The notes under the pieces were generated by a model. It saw nothing but the letters and a program-made list of their open reading frames with translations, ran no database searches and was not told the DNA's origin. Below, piece after piece: positions 16,662-26,723 of a stretch of 64,000 nucleotides of DNA (within the stretch, counting starts at the first letter, position 1; the number at the start of each line of letters is the position of its first letter). This DNA comes from Nitrospira sp. CR1.3 (GTDB lineage Bacteria; Nitrospirota; Nitrospiria; Nitrospirales; Nitrospiraceae). The position numbers were made by a program, and so were the translations under genes. Location: positions 62,001 to 126,000 of the forward strand of contig WIAH01000004.1 in the NCBI GenBank assembly GCA_014055525.1, in the 5' to 3' direction.

Positions 16662-16871
16662 TTATTCCGAACTCCCCAACATATCGTCGACGAGCGGACG
16701 GTTGATGTCGGTACAGCCGGGACAGATGGTGTCGAAGAGAGCCTCGTAGTTCTGGACGAAATTCTTGTGATCCGTGAGCTGTTCCGCCATCACCTGGTCG
16801 TAGCAGCTGTCGCACAGCATCATCAACCCCCGCATGACCGCTACAGTCTTCCGTCCTGAACTACTTGGCAT
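16662..16871 (-). CDS. small CxxC protein
   Basis: A 69-residue protein. ATG 16871 is chosen because AAGGGAG lies just upstream; the frame runs further but with poor composition. It has two CxxC pairs (CDSC and CPGC) separated by about 30 residues, a pattern compatible with one zinc site. Cytoplasmic, no family recognised. Confidence 0.6.
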   Translation of the reverse strand: MPSSSGRKTVAVMRGLMMLCDSCYDQVMAEQLTDHKNFVQNYEALFDTICPGCTDINRPLVDDMLGSSE

Positions 16872-16924
16872 CTGTACTCCCTTAGCTCCTTCCCTCTTGT
16901 CCTCTACCCCTACGAGCCACGGTG

Positions 16925-17119
16925 TTACACCGACCCCTTTTGCATGGCCACGAAAAAATCCTCCGCCTCGAGATCGATTCCGCAACGGGGACATTCGTGC
17001 GGCCGGTCGGTCGGGGGAATCTGCAATTCGGTTCGGTCTACCTGTCCCCTGCAGACATGGTAGAAGCGCCCTCTCGCGTGCTCATTATCGAGCGGATCGT
17101 TTTCGTAGATCAAGACCAT
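16925..17119 (-). CDS. small zinc-ribbon-like protein
   Basis: A 64-residue protein starting at ATG 17119 (MVLIYENDPLDN). It contains HVC and CPRC with a further acidic C-terminal helix (GIDLEAEDFF), suggesting a His/Cys metal site. It lies 53 bases upstream of the small CxxC gene on the same strand, and the two may be co-transcribed. Confidence 0.55.
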   Translation of the reverse strand: MVLIYENDPLDNEHARGRFYHVCRGQVDRTELQIPPTDRPHECPRCGIDLEAEDFFVAMQKGSV

Positions 17120-17142
17120 CCTGAAGACCTTAATACGCAATA

Positions 17143-17220
17143 GAAATGCGAGAAGGGCGAGACTGGCGCGAGTCGCAAGAGACGAACAGGAGCACAACCG
17201 TTCAACTCGTCTCGCATTTC
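17143..17220. repeat. GCGAG-rich repeat region with long-range inverted repeat
   Basis: Arms GAAATGCGAGA (17143-17153) and TCTCGCATTTC (17210-17220) pair perfectly over 11 bp with a 56-nt loop made of degenerate GCGAGAC/GAGTCGC units. It lies downstream of the ABC exporter gene on the minus strand, so it may act as its terminator. A similar GCGAG-rich stretch separates the helicase halves at 29803-29872. Confidence 0.5.
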
Positions 17221-17245
17221 TCGCTCGTCGCGCCCGTCGCGCGTG

Positions 17246-18970
17246 TCATACTTGAAATTGCGCCTCGTACAAGCCGGCATATAACCCGCCACGAGCCATG
17301 AGCAGCTCGTGAGGTCCGTCCTCGACCAGTCTCCCCGCTTCGATCACCAGAATCCGATCCACATTATGGAGCGTCGATAAGCGATGGGCGATGATGAACG
17401 TGGTACGCCCCCGCGTCAGCTCGTTCAAAGCCTCTCGAATCTTCACTTCGGTTTCGGTATCGATATTCGAGGTGGCTTCGTCGAAGATCACGATCGGCGG
17501 ATCTTTCAACAGCACCCTGGCGATCGAGACGCGCTGCTTTTGCCCCACCGATAATTTCACGCCACGCTCCCCGATCCAGCTGTCGTATCCTTCCGGGAGC
17601 GCGTCGATAAACTCGTGCGCCCGCGCGGCTCTTGCCGCCCCTTCCACACGGGACGGATCAGCGGTCAAATCTCCGTAGAGAATATTATCCCGAACCGTGC
17701 CGTTGAAGAGGAACGGCTCCTGCTGCACGAACCCGATCTGCCTGCGCAGATAATCCAGAGGCATGTCCCTAACGTCCCGGCCGTCGATCAGAACCGCGCC
17801 GGACTTCACATCGTAGAAGCGCATGAGCAGCTTCAGCAACGTGCTCTTGCCGGCGCCGCTTGGACCGACCAGCGCAACACGTTCTCCCGAAGAAACGGAT
17901 GCCGACAGGCTATTGAGGACTGGTACGTCCTGCCGGTAGTGAAACTCGATCCGTTCGAACCGCACGTCGCCCCGCACCTTCTCCAGCGGCACGATAAGAC
18001 CGGGACAATCCGTCACATCAGGCTGGGCGTCCAGTACCTCGAACACGCGGTCGCTGGCGGCAAGGGCATGTTGCAGCATATGGTTGACGGAATGGATCTG
18101 GTTGATCGGAACATAGAATAGTCCCAGATAGGATAGGAACATCACGAGTTCGCCGAGCGTCAGCCGGCCCGCGGACACTTCTCCCGCGCCATACCAAAGG
18201 ATCAGGACCGTCCCCAGACTGCCCAGGAGAATCATCCCCGGAGAATAGAGAGACCAAAGATACATCGCTTTCAGATTCGCGTCGCTGTAAGCCAGGCTCA
18301 GCGCAGAAAAACGGCGTTGCTCGTACGCCTTCCGCCCGAACCCCATGGTTTCTCTGATCCCCGACAAAGCATCCTGCAAATATCCGTTGATTTCTCCGGA
18401 GCCCCTGCGTATCTCATGGTAGTAGCCGTGAACCGTTCTGGTGAAGCGGCTCGCGGAGAGCATCAGAATGGGAATCGGGAGCAACGACAATGCGGCGAGC
18501 TTCCAGTTGAGCGCAAACAGCATGATCGTAATGCCCGCCAGCGTGAGCGTGGCCGTGAGCGCCCCTTCGAGTCCGTCGATGAAGATCCGCTCGACGTGCT
18601 CGGTATCATTCGTCACCCGCGACATGATCTCGCCGGTCGATCGACTTTCAAAGTAGTTGATCGAGAGTCGTTGAAGCGCCGCAAAAACATCGCTGCGCAA
18701 CTCGTGCACGACCGTCTGCTCCAGAGAATTATTCAACCGGATGCGCAACGACGCAAAAATATTCTTCAGCACATAAGCGGCGACCAGTCCCGCCAGCGCC
18801 CAAGGAAGGAGCCAGCTCTTCTTCGCTTGAATGACGTCGTCAATGATGACCTTGATGACCCAGGGAGGCACCAGTTCCATGGCCGTCGCGCACATTGCGC
18901 AGAGGAGCGTGGCAAGCGCCAAGCCGCGATGGGGGAGGAGATACTGGAGCGCACGGAAGAGAGATTTCAC
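17246..18970 (-). CDS. ABC-type exporter with fused membrane and ATPase domains
   Basis: A 574-residue half-transporter of the MsbA/lipid-flippase-like group. The first 320 residues hold six membrane segments; the C-terminal ATPase has Walker A (GPSGAGKST), signature (LSVGQKQR), Walker B (PIVIFDEATS) and the switch His (IIAHRLS). It works as a homodimer in the inner membrane. It begins 21 bases after the deformylase stop, so both are probably in one transcript. The substrate (lipid, peptide or drug) cannot be told. Confidence 0.9.
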   Translation of the reverse strand: MKSLFRALQYLLPHRGLALATLLCAMCATAMELVPPWVIKVIIDDVIQAKKSWLLPWALAGLVAAYVLKNIFASLRIRLNNSLEQTVVHELRSDVFAALQRLSINYFESRSTGEIMSRVTNDTEHVERIFIDGLEGALTATLTLAGITIMLFALNWKLAALSLLPIPILMLSASRFTRTVHGYYHEIRRGSGEINGYLQDALSGIRETMGFGRKAYEQRRFSALSLAYSDANLKAMYLWSLYSPGMILLGSLGTVLILWYGAGEVSAGRLTLGELVMFLSYLGLFYVPINQIHSVNHMLQHALAASDRVFEVLDAQPDVTDCPGLIVPLEKVRGDVRFERIEFHYRQDVPVLNSLSASVSSGERVALVGPSGAGKSTLLKLLMRFYDVKSGAVLIDGRDVRDMPLDYLRRQIGFVQQEPFLFNGTVRDNILYGDLTADPSRVEGAARAARAHEFIDALPEGYDSWIGERGVKLSVGQKQRVSIARVLLKDPPIVIFDEATSNIDTETEVKIREALNELTRGRTTFIIAHRLSTLHNVDRILVIEAGRLVEDGPHELLMARGGLYAGLYEAQFQV

Positions 18971-18991
18971 AATGATTGACCAGAGGGTCGG

Positions 18992-19522
18992 TTAAATGAC
19001 GGGAGTCGGTTCTTTTCGCCAAAACTTCTCGAATTCGGTCAACTGGGTCAGCGTCGACATATCCGTCATCCGATCCAAAAACAGTTTCCCGATCAGGTGA
19101 TCCATCTCGTGTTGGATGCAGACGGCGAAGAGCCCGTCGGCTTCGATGTCGACGGCTTTTCCGTCACGGTCCAAGGCCTGCACGCGGATGACGGACGGTC
19201 TGGTGACTTTGCCGCGCAATCCGTCGACGCTTAAACAGCCTTCCCAGTTCTCTTCCTGCTGAGGGCCGTAGTAGACGATCTTGGGATTGATCAGGGTCGT
19301 TGACGGAAACCCCCCTTCGCCTTCGCACCCCATGACGACCAACTGGACCGAGCGGGAGACCTGCGGAGCGGCCAGCCCGATTCCAGGCTCCTCCAGCATG
19401 GTTTGGAACATATCTTCGACCAGTTGCTGAAATTCTTTGGTGCGGATCTCTCGCGCGTCCACCGGCACGGCGAGTTTCCGCAGGATGGGATTGCCAAGTT
19501 TTGCGATCGATAAGACTGCCAT
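18992..19522 (-). CDS. def: peptide deformylase
   Basis: A 176-residue metallohydrolase that removes the formyl group from nascent proteins. The three family motifs are present: GIGLAAPQ, EGCLS and QHEMDHLIG, giving the Cys and two His metal ligands and the catalytic Glu. I take ATG 19522 (MAVLSIAKLGNPILRK) as start because it matches the family opening; ATG 19549 is in frame but has no ribosome site. The gene precedes the ABC exporter. Confidence 0.9.
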   Translation of the reverse strand: MAVLSIAKLGNPILRKLAVPVDAREIRTKEFQQLVEDMFQTMLEEPGIGLAAPQVSRSVQLVVMGCEGEGGFPSTTLINPKIVYYGPQQEENWEGCLSVDGLRGKVTRPSVIRVQALDRDGKAVDIEADGLFAVCIQHEMDHLIGKLFLDRMTDMSTLTQLTEFEKFWRKEPTPVI

Positions 19523-19615
19523 CGAACGAGCGGATTCCCTTTCAAGCATTACTGGAACAATGTGACAGACCGCTCACATATAGCACAGCAATTTTCTCGG
19601 TCGCAAGGCGACTCC

Positions 19616-20419
19616 TCACCCCTGCCGGGGTGGTGAAGAGCGCCTGGGCTCGGGAATTTGGAATGAGTCCTTTTGCGCAGTCCACCAATCCGTCCACTCG
19701 GCGGTCCATTCGAGCCTGTCCTGCTTGGTGGACGTTTCCCAGTCGTGAAATTCCGTTTCATGGCGTGTCAGGATCCACAGGGACTGAACGGCGGACAAGG
19801 CCACGAACCGCTCGTCATCGGCGACCATCTCGATAAGGATCGGGATGATCGATTTCTCGCGCACATACCGTCCCTCAAATGCCGCGGTTTTGCGAATCGA
19901 TGAGTTCGCATCCTTCGACATCACCTGGATCGCCTCCGGCGTCTTGGCCGGATCCAGCCGGATCGCCACGCGCAAGGCATGTTCCCGCACTCGAGGAATC
20001 TCATTGGGATCTTTCGCTGTGATGATCAAGGCTGGTACGGCGGAGACCGCCTTAAGCATGGAAATCGTTTCGATGGCATTGTAGCGGGCTCTGGGTCCTG
20101 GCATCGTCAAGCCCTTTACCAGAACGGGGACGACCGGCTCACCGAGGTGGACGAACTCCCCCATGGCCCAAAACTCCTGCTTGCCTTCCAAAAGGGGGAG
20201 GAGCGCCTCCGCCCGCTGCAGTTCCTCCGGGCTTAGAGGCTTGGTGTTTTGCGGCACGGACTCGACGAGAGCGTCCTGCGTCTTGGGCGGCAACTCGTAA
20301 GGAATTTGGACCGGAATCGGTCCGAACTGGTCAGCCGATGACGCCTTCAGCGGCACGACAAGAGAAACTGCAGCTGCGACAGCCATTCCGATCATTGCGA
20401 GGTAATTTCTGTGCGGCAC
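19616..20419 (-). CDS. exported HEAT-repeat protein
   Basis: A 267-residue protein with an N-terminal signal segment (MIGMAVAAAVSLVVPLKASSA). Several helical HEAT-like repeats follow between residues 75 and 220 (PVVPVLVKGL; ARYNAIETISML; PALIITAKDP; FVALSAVQSLWIL). HEAT solenoids mediate protein contacts. It starts 23 bases after the RND pump gene and may be an accessory part of that operon, perhaps in the periplasm. Confidence 0.7.
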   Translation of the reverse strand: MPHRNYLAMIGMAVAAAVSLVVPLKASSADQFGPIPVQIPYELPPKTQDALVESVPQNTKPLSPEELQRAEALLPLLEGKQEFWAMGEFVHLGEPVVPVLVKGLTMPGPRARYNAIETISMLKAVSAVPALIITAKDPNEIPRVREHALRVAIRLDPAKTPEAIQVMSKDANSSIRKTAAFEGRYVREKSIIPILIEMVADDERFVALSAVQSLWILTRHETEFHDWETSTKQDRLEWTAEWTDWWTAQKDSFQIPEPRRSSPPRQG

Positions 20420-20442
20420 GTTCGCCCCTTTCGTTGAAGAGA

Positions 20443-23400
20443 TCAGTCATCGACGTCGACCCATCGACGATGGACCAACTCATATAATACCGGCAACACG
20501 ACCAAAATCAAAAAGGCAGCTGTCAGCATACCTCCGACCACCACCCGTGCCAGCGGTTTCTGAGCTTGTGAGCCGATGCCGGTGGCCAGCGCCGCCGGCA
20601 GGAGTCCGATCGCCGCGCCAAGCGTCGCCATGAGAATCGGCCGCATCTGAACGTCTGCTCCCTTGATGACCGCCTCACGAACGCTCAAACCGGCAACCCG
20701 GAATTCCTCGATACGGGAGATCAAGAGCACACCACCCAGAATCGCGACCCCGAGCGTCGAAATAACGCCGACCGCCGCCGAGATGCTGAAATGCGTTTGA
20801 GTTGCAACCAGCGACAACACTCCGCCGACGAGCGCGAAGGGAACCGTCGAAAGCACCAACAGCGCATTCTTCAATGAATCGAACGTCGTGTACAGCAGGA
20901 ACAGGATAATGAGAAGGCTGAGTGGGACGATTGTCATCAGCCGTTTCTGTTCGTCCTTGAGCTGATCATACTGGCCGGCCCACTCCATGCGATAGCGTTC
21001 CGGCAGACTCACCTCTTTGGCCAGCCGCCCTTGGGCTTCCTCGACCGTGCTTTGGAGATCCCGTTCCCGCACGCTGAACTTGATCGGAATGTATCGTTCG
21101 TTGTTCTCGCGATAAATGATGAACGCGCCTGTTTGAGAGGTGATGGTGGCGAGCTGCTTGAGCGGAATTCGCGCGCCGTCTGGTGTGCTGACCAGGATAT
21201 TGCTGATGGATTCGACGTCCTGCCGGAACTCGGGCATGAACCGCACGACCAGATCGAAAAGCCGCTCTCCTTCAAATACTTGCGTAACCGCCTGCCCTCC
21301 GATTGCGGCCTGCACGACCGCATTGACATCCGCGACCTGCAGACCGTAGCGGGCGCTGGCCTCGCGGTCCACTTGAATCAGCAGGTTCGGCTGGCCGAGC
21401 AGGCGAAAGATGCCAAGGTCTTTGATTCCTCTGATCCCTTTCATCACATGTTCGATTTCGACGGCTTTCGCTTCCAAAATTTTCAGATCGCGGCCGAACA
21501 GCTTGATCGAATTCTCGCCTTTAACGCCGGACATCGCCTCTTCGACGTTGTCCTGGATGACCTGCGAGAAATTGAAGATGACGCCGGGGATCTGGTGAAG
21601 CTTGCCTTCGATCTCCTCGATCAGGCGATCTTTGTCCAGCCCGGAACGCCATTCGCTTTGGGGCTTCAAGTTTGCTAGGAACTCCGCGTTGAAGAAGCTC
21701 GTCGGATCCGTCCCGTCGTCCGGTCTTCCCAACTGGGATACGACGGTGGTGACCTCCGGCGACTCGCGAAAGAGGCGCCGAATGTCACTGGTGAGGCGAG
21801 CGGCCTGGTCGAAGGAAATATCCACCGGCATGGTCGCCCGAACCCAGAGGTTGCCCTCTTCCAGGGCCGGCATGAATTCTCCTCCCAGTGACTGCAGCGC
21901 AACGAAGGTCAACAGCAGGAGTCCAGCCGCGAACGCGAGCACGAGCATGCGATGATCAAGCGAAAATCCAAGAATACGATGGTACAGCTTGCGAATCACT
22001 CGCACGATCGTCGTGTCTTCTTCGCTCAGGTGGCCGCGGAACAGGAACGAGCACAGAGCCGGTCCAAGCGTAAACGCCATGATCAACGCCCCCGCCAGAG
22101 CAAAGCCGTAGGTGACCGACATCGGAGCGAAAATCTTGCCGGGCACCCCGGTCATCGTAAAGAGCGGAATAAAGGCCACGACGATGATGGCAGTGGAAAA
22201 AAAGATAGGGCGTCCCACTTGCCGCGCCGCGCGGACGATGTGCTGGTTGACCGTCAGGTTCTGCGTCTTGGCATGGGCTAGATGGAAGAAAATGCTTTCC
22301 ACCATGATGAGCGTCGCGTCGACGATGATGCCGAAATCGATCGAACCAAGGGAGATGAGATTGGCCGATTGCCCCACGAACACCATCATGCTGAAGGTGA
22401 ACAGCAGAGAAAGAGGGATCGTCAGGGCGACGATCAGGGCGGCGCGGAAATGGCCGAGAAACACGAACAGAATCACGAAGACCAGCACCATCCCGCTGAT
22501 GAGAATATCCGTAACGGTTTCGACCGTAGTATGAATCAGCGCCGTCCGGTCATAGAAGGTCGTCACCTTCACGCCGGCCGGAAGTTTCCACGAGTTCAAG
22601 TCCTGCACCTTGGCCCGGACCTGATCAAGAACCGGCAGCGCCTTGTAACCGCGTTGGAGCAACACCACGCCTTCGACGACATCATCGCGCTCGTCGATCC
22701 CGACCTTCCCCAACCGGACGCGATGGCCGACGGCCACTTTGCCCAGTGATTTGACGAAAATCGGCGTGCCCTCCTTTTCCGCCACCATGACGTTTTCAAT
22801 GTCCTGAATGCCATTGATCAGTCCTAATCCCCTGATGTTGTAGTTCTGCGCTCCGACCGTCAGGTAGTTGCCCCCGACGTTGGCATTGCTGTTGGTGAGG
22901 GCCGTCATGACCTGGGAGAGGCTGACGCCGTAGCTGATCAGTTTTCCGGGGTCAATATCGATGTGATACTCCTTCGTCGTGCCGCCGAATGCGGTGACGT
23001 CGATGACGCCGGGAATGCGTCGAAACTCCCGACGCACCTGCCAGTCCTGGATGGTCTTCAGATCCGTCAGGGAGGTCGGGCCTGATCCCGTCAACTCGTA
23101 ACGGTAGATTTCGGCGATCGCCCACCAGGGAGACAAACTCGGCTGCACGCCGTTGGGCAGTTGCACCGAGTTCAACCGATTCAGCACTTCTTGCCTGTCC
23201 CGGAAGATATCCGTGCCGAAGTCAAAGTACACCTTGATGTCGCTCAATCCGAAGATCGACAACGAGCGAATGTCCTTGAGCCCGGGCATTCCCGTAAGTG
23301 CGACCTCTATCGGAATGGAAATTTGTCGCTCCATCTCTTCGGCAGACCATCCAGGATTCTGAGTAATCAGTTCCACCATGGGTGGGGAGGGATCCGGATA

Positions 23401-23514
23401 GGCGACAATATCGAGGGTGTGGAAGGCGTAGAGGCCGCCGAACAGCAGCGCCAGTCCGAGCGCGCAGAGCAGAAACCGCTCGACCAGAGAGATCTCGACA
23501 ATGCGTGCGATCAT
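20443..23514 (-). CDS. heavy-metal-type RND efflux pump (CzcA/CusA family)
   Basis: A 1023-residue inner-membrane proton-driven transporter with two sets of six helices and two large periplasmic loops. Features of the HME branch are visible: NPGWSAEEMERQI near the N-terminus, GSIDFGIIVDATLIMVE in TM4 with its proton-relay Asp residues, and the DGTDPTSFFNAEF porter segment. It exports divalent or monovalent metal ions (Zn/Co/Cd/Ni or Cu/Ag); which one cannot be settled here. The adaptor and outer-membrane channel genes lie directly upstream. Confidence 0.93.
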   Translation of the reverse strand: MIARIVEISLVERFLLCALGLALLFGGLYAFHTLDIVAYPDPSPPMVELITQNPGWSAEEMERQISIPIEVALTGMPGLKDIRSLSIFGLSDIKVYFDFGTDIFRDRQEVLNRLNSVQLPNGVQPSLSPWWAIAEIYRYELTGSGPTSLTDLKTIQDWQVRREFRRIPGVIDVTAFGGTTKEYHIDIDPGKLISYGVSLSQVMTALTNSNANVGGNYLTVGAQNYNIRGLGLINGIQDIENVMVAEKEGTPIFVKSLGKVAVGHRVRLGKVGIDERDDVVEGVVLLQRGYKALPVLDQVRAKVQDLNSWKLPAGVKVTTFYDRTALIHTTVETVTDILISGMVLVFVILFVFLGHFRAALIVALTIPLSLLFTFSMMVFVGQSANLISLGSIDFGIIVDATLIMVESIFFHLAHAKTQNLTVNQHIVRAARQVGRPIFFSTAIIVVAFIPLFTMTGVPGKIFAPMSVTYGFALAGALIMAFTLGPALCSFLFRGHLSEEDTTIVRVIRKLYHRILGFSLDHRMLVLAFAAGLLLLTFVALQSLGGEFMPALEEGNLWVRATMPVDISFDQAARLTSDIRRLFRESPEVTTVVSQLGRPDDGTDPTSFFNAEFLANLKPQSEWRSGLDKDRLIEEIEGKLHQIPGVIFNFSQVIQDNVEEAMSGVKGENSIKLFGRDLKILEAKAVEIEHVMKGIRGIKDLGIFRLLGQPNLLIQVDREASARYGLQVADVNAVVQAAIGGQAVTQVFEGERLFDLVVRFMPEFRQDVESISNILVSTPDGARIPLKQLATITSQTGAFIIYRENNERYIPIKFSVRERDLQSTVEEAQGRLAKEVSLPERYRMEWAGQYDQLKDEQKRLMTIVPLSLLIILFLLYTTFDSLKNALLVLSTVPFALVGGVLSLVATQTHFSISAAVGVISTLGVAILGGVLLISRIEEFRVAGLSVREAVIKGADVQMRPILMATLGAAIGLLPAALATGIGSQAQKPLARVVVGGMLTAAFLILVVLPVLYELVHRRWVDVDD

Positions 23515-23564
23515 GAGGCTGGTTGGATATCCGATGGAGACTGAAGGGCCTGCGCCAAGATCGA

Positions 23565-24770
23565 CTATCCTTTGGCTTCTTGCCCTTTGATCAGGACCGC
23601 GCCTTTGACGACGATCCGCTGCCCGGAGGTCAGGCCTTCTACGACGCGCACCAATTCGGGAGAAATCGGCGCAACGGTCACTTCACGCTTCACGTACAGA
23701 TGGTCGCCCTCGACGACGTAGACGAATTGCTTGCCGTCCGATTCCAGAACGGCTTCCCTGGGAATGGTCAGTAACGGGGTGTTTTCGCCGACGCGCAACT
23801 GAAGCCGTGCGAACATCTCGGGTTTGAGTTTATGGTCGGGGTTATTCACCCAGGCGCGCAGCTTGATGGTTCTAGTTGTCGGATCGACGACGTCGCCGAT
23901 TGCCGCGACCGTCGCGGGAAACGCGACTCCCGGATAGGCCTCGACTACGACCTTCGCGTACTGACCTTCCTTGACCAGGGCGAGGTCTCGTTCATATACG
24001 TCGGCCACCACCTGGAGCATGTCGAGATCGGCCACCGTGAAGAGCACCTGATTTGAGTCTCCTCCCACAGATTGTCCGGGGGTGACCGCGCGCTCGACAA
24101 CGATCCCTGTCAGCGGGCTTTTCATCTCAAATCGGGACGTGATTTTCTGCTTATCGAGCGGCTTGTCAAGTTCCTCGCGGGGAATGCGTAGCGACAAAAG
24201 ACGTTCCTTCGCCCGTCGAAATTCCGCGCGCGCCTTGACCAGTTCGTTTTCGGCCTGCTTGAGGTCCTTCAACGGCATGGCCTTATTTTCATAAAGATCT
24301 TTTGCGAGTTCGTGAGCCCGGACCGCGTATTGGAGGTCGGAGTCCTCTTTCACATATTCCGAATAGGCCTGAGCGATATCTGGGCTATCGACCACCAGCA
24401 CGATGTCGCCGGCTTTGACTCGATCCCCAAGATGGGCGCGAACCTCGACGACACGGCCCTGCAAGGGGGAAGAAATGCGGGAATAGCGGTCCTCACCGTA
24501 GGCGACTTTTCCCGCCAACGTTAAATCGTGGTCCCCTGAACCCATTTCGACCGTTCCGATTTCAACGCGCGAGAGCGGATCGGCCGCCGGTTCGATCGAT
24601 TTCGGCGGAATGGCCGCGTTGGAATGAGACGGTTGTTCTCCGCGTCCGCAGGCGGAGAGTATGAAGAAGGCTGAGGTCAAGGCTACGGTTAAGGTGACGG
24701 AAGAATAATTTCTGGCCCGCCTGGTGTTGGAGGCGGACGTATCCTCAACGTTAGCCTGTCCCATTTTCAC
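23565..24770 (-). CDS. RND periplasmic adaptor lipoprotein (CzcB/CusB-like)
   Basis: A 401-residue membrane-fusion protein. The GTG at 24770 overlaps the TolC stop (GTGA); ATG 24764 is an alternative. A signal with lipobox ILSAC lies near residue 42, so the mature protein should be lipid-anchored. The order is: barrel-sandwich half (GRVVEVRAHLGDRVKAGD), alpha-helical hairpin, second barrel half (SPLTGIVVERAVTPGQSV), beta-barrel and membrane-proximal domain. It links the pump to the outer-membrane channel. Confidence 0.9.
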   Translation of the reverse strand: MKMGQANVEDTSASNTRRARNYSSVTLTVALTSAFFILSACGRGEQPSHSNAAIPPKSIEPAADPLSRVEIGTVEMGSGDHDLTLAGKVAYGEDRYSRISSPLQGRVVEVRAHLGDRVKAGDIVLVVDSPDIAQAYSEYVKEDSDLQYAVRAHELAKDLYENKAMPLKDLKQAENELVKARAEFRRAKERLLSLRIPREELDKPLDKQKITSRFEMKSPLTGIVVERAVTPGQSVGGDSNQVLFTVADLDMLQVVADVYERDLALVKEGQYAKVVVEAYPGVAFPATVAAIGDVVDPTTRTIKLRAWVNNPDHKLKPEMFARLQLRVGENTPLLTIPREAVLESDGKQFVYVVEGDHLYVKREVTVAPISPELVRVVEGLTSGQRIVVKGAVLIKGQEAKG

Positions 24771-26089
24771 GAGCGAATCTCCTGCCCCACCGCGCTTTCC
24801 AGCTGGAAAAGATTATGCTGATACGTGAAGAGCGCCTCGATAAAATTTTGTTGAATCGTGCGGGACGTGCGCGCCGCATCGAGCAGATCGAGAATCGTGG
24901 CCCCTCCCCGCTCGTAGGCTCGTTCAACGATCGTCAAGGTGGACCGGGCATCGTCGAGCACCCCGCCGACAAAGGCCTCGACCAACCGGCGACTTTGGAT
25001 CAGATTCCGGTAGGCGACTTCCACCTCATTCTCTACCTGATTGACCGTCTTATTCAAGTCCGCTTCCGCCGTCTGGACCGCCACTTCCGCCTGTTGGATG
25101 CCGCCTTGGTTGCGGTTAAACAACGGAACCGGCACGGCAAGGTTCAGCACCCACTGCTGGGGATTGTCCGGTCCCCTGGATCCTTGAATCTCATAGCCGG
25201 CGCCGACGGTGATGTCCGGAACCCGGTAGGCCTTCGCGAGCTTCAAGTCCGATTCCCGCTGCGAATAGGTGAATCGTTTGGCTCGGATATCGGGACGCAT
25301 ATCAATCGCCGCGACCCGCAGTTTGTTAATGTCGGGATCAATACGCCGGAAATCCATGTCTGTCGTCAGTTCCATGGATGTTTTCGGGGAAAGCCTCAAT
25401 AACTGGCGAAGGTCGCCACGAGCCAGTTCTGCTTCCTGGAGCGATTGAATGACCTGAGATTGAAAATCGACCATCTGGAGCCTGATCCTGATCAGATCAA
25501 CCTCTGCGATATAGCCCTTCTTGAACCGGATCGTATTGACATCCAGGATGCGCGCGAAACGGTCTCGATTTTCCTCCGCCAGCGCCAGCCGCCGTTGGGC
25601 CAATTGAATGCGGTAGTACGTATCCTTGACGGTGAAGCCCAATTGACGCACCGCGTCCTCGAATGCGGCCTCTGCCGATTGGGTCCCGAAGCCGGCGCTT
25701 TCAATCCGGTATCCACGCTTGCCGGCCAGTTCGAATAACTGCTGCACAATCATGGCCAGCTGGCCGCTGTTCGAAAGATTGAACCCCTGCGTGTAGGAAC
25801 TGAGGGTCCCGATGAAGGCGACGGGATTGGGAAAGAGCGCCGCCGTGATCTGCTGTCCCCTGCTGTAGTCGATTCCGTACTTCGTGATGAGGACGCTGAG
25901 GTTCTGTTTGAGGAACAGGGCGACCGCTTCGTTGACGCTCAGGCGAATAACAGACGGCGCATCCGCTTGGCCATCCGAGGACGATCCCGCAGACTGGGCC
26001 GCGCTGGCCATGGAGGAACTGATGGTCAGAATGCCTGAAAAGAGAAGAAGGCCGAGAAAACGCGTTCGTCGGAGGGATGCTACGGACAC
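24767..26089 (-). CDS. TolC-family outer-membrane efflux channel
   Basis: A 440-residue protein with a GTG start at 26089 preceded by AGGAGA, a signal peptide (LLFSGILTISSSMASA), and two copies of the OEP helical repeat (RLSVNEAVALFLKQNLSV; KLAKAYRVPDITVGAGYEI). It forms the trimeric outer-membrane duct of the metal efflux system and is the first gene of the operon TolC-adaptor-pump-HEAT. Confidence 0.9.
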   Translation of the reverse strand: MSVASLRRTRFLGLLLFSGILTISSSMASAAQSAGSSSDGQADAPSVIRLSVNEAVALFLKQNLSVLITKYGIDYSRGQQITAALFPNPVAFIGTLSSYTQGFNLSNSGQLAMIVQQLFELAGKRGYRIESAGFGTQSAEAAFEDAVRQLGFTVKDTYYRIQLAQRRLALAEENRDRFARILDVNTIRFKKGYIAEVDLIRIRLQMVDFQSQVIQSLQEAELARGDLRQLLRLSPKTSMELTTDMDFRRIDPDINKLRVAAIDMRPDIRAKRFTYSQRESDLKLAKAYRVPDITVGAGYEIQGSRGPDNPQQWVLNLAVPVPLFNRNQGGIQQAEVAVQTAEADLNKTVNQVENEVEVAYRNLIQSRRLVEAFVGGVLDDARSTLTIVERAYERGGATILDLLDAARTSRTIQQNFIEALFTYQHNLFQLESAVGQEIRS

Positions 26090-26166
26090 GTACCGTCTCC
26101 TAGCAGAAACCCATCAACCGAGGATGCGCAGTTCGCATGCCATCACCATTCCTTTCAAATATCGTC

Positions 26167-26195
26167 ATTATACAGCGTCTCCCGATCGATGCAAA
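26167..26195 (-). promoter_or_regulatory. putative sigma70 promoter of the RND operon
   Basis: On the minus strand a perfect TATAAT (26167-26172) lies 17 bp downstream of TTTGCA (26190-26195, 4 of 6 to consensus). Transcription would start near 26160, about 70 bases before the GTG start of the TolC-family gene. No clear metal-regulator operator is visible around it. Confidence 0.5.
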
Positions 26196-26307
26196 GAAGC
26201 TCTTGCGAAACATGCAGTTAGGTTAGATCAACGGAAGGAACAGGCCGGCGATTGGAGAAAGGAATCAGACCGCCTCGTGAAGGTTCTGAGCGGGCGGCCG
26301 ACGCGGA

Positions 26308-26604
26308 TCAGTAATCCAAACCGACTTTGGAATTGTTCGAGCGCAAATGCTTTCGGACGCGGACCTGCTCGTGGTGCTTTCGCAACAGTTGGCGGCGAAT
26401 CGTATTGCGGTCCTCTGCGACAATACGGACGAGCCGGTCGACATCTTCGGCATGATCGCGCACCAGTTCAGACAGTTTCTGCATCTGCGCTTCGAGCCGC
26501 TCCAGCCGCCAGAGGGCATCCTGCAACTGATCGCCGGCCGCGTTTTTTTTCGTCGGAACCGCAGCTTTCTTGGCCAGCGATGAGATCACCACGTCCTGCT
26601 TCAT
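26308..26604 (-). CDS. small coiled-coil hypothetical protein
   Basis: A 98-residue protein with AAAGGAG six bases before its ATG. The middle is a predicted coiled coil (DALWRLERLEAQMQKLSELV, then DVDRLVRIVAEDRNTI) followed by a basic C-terminus (RRQLLRKHHEQVRVRKHLR). No known domain. It is divergent from glgC and lies upstream of the RND operon promoter. Confidence 0.6.
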   Translation of the reverse strand: MKQDVVISSLAKKAAVPTKKNAAGDQLQDALWRLERLEAQMQKLSELVRDHAEDVDRLVRIVAEDRNTIRRQLLRKHHEQVRVRKHLRSNNSKVGLDY

Positions 26605-26723
26605 GTCGGCTCCTTTGCCGGGTCAAGGGACAACTGATCACGTGGGCGTAGTATCAACCGCCCGTTGCCGGAAGTCAACGAATTCGGTTTCTTCTTTGTG
26701 CAGCGTCCTGCTACAATCCGCCC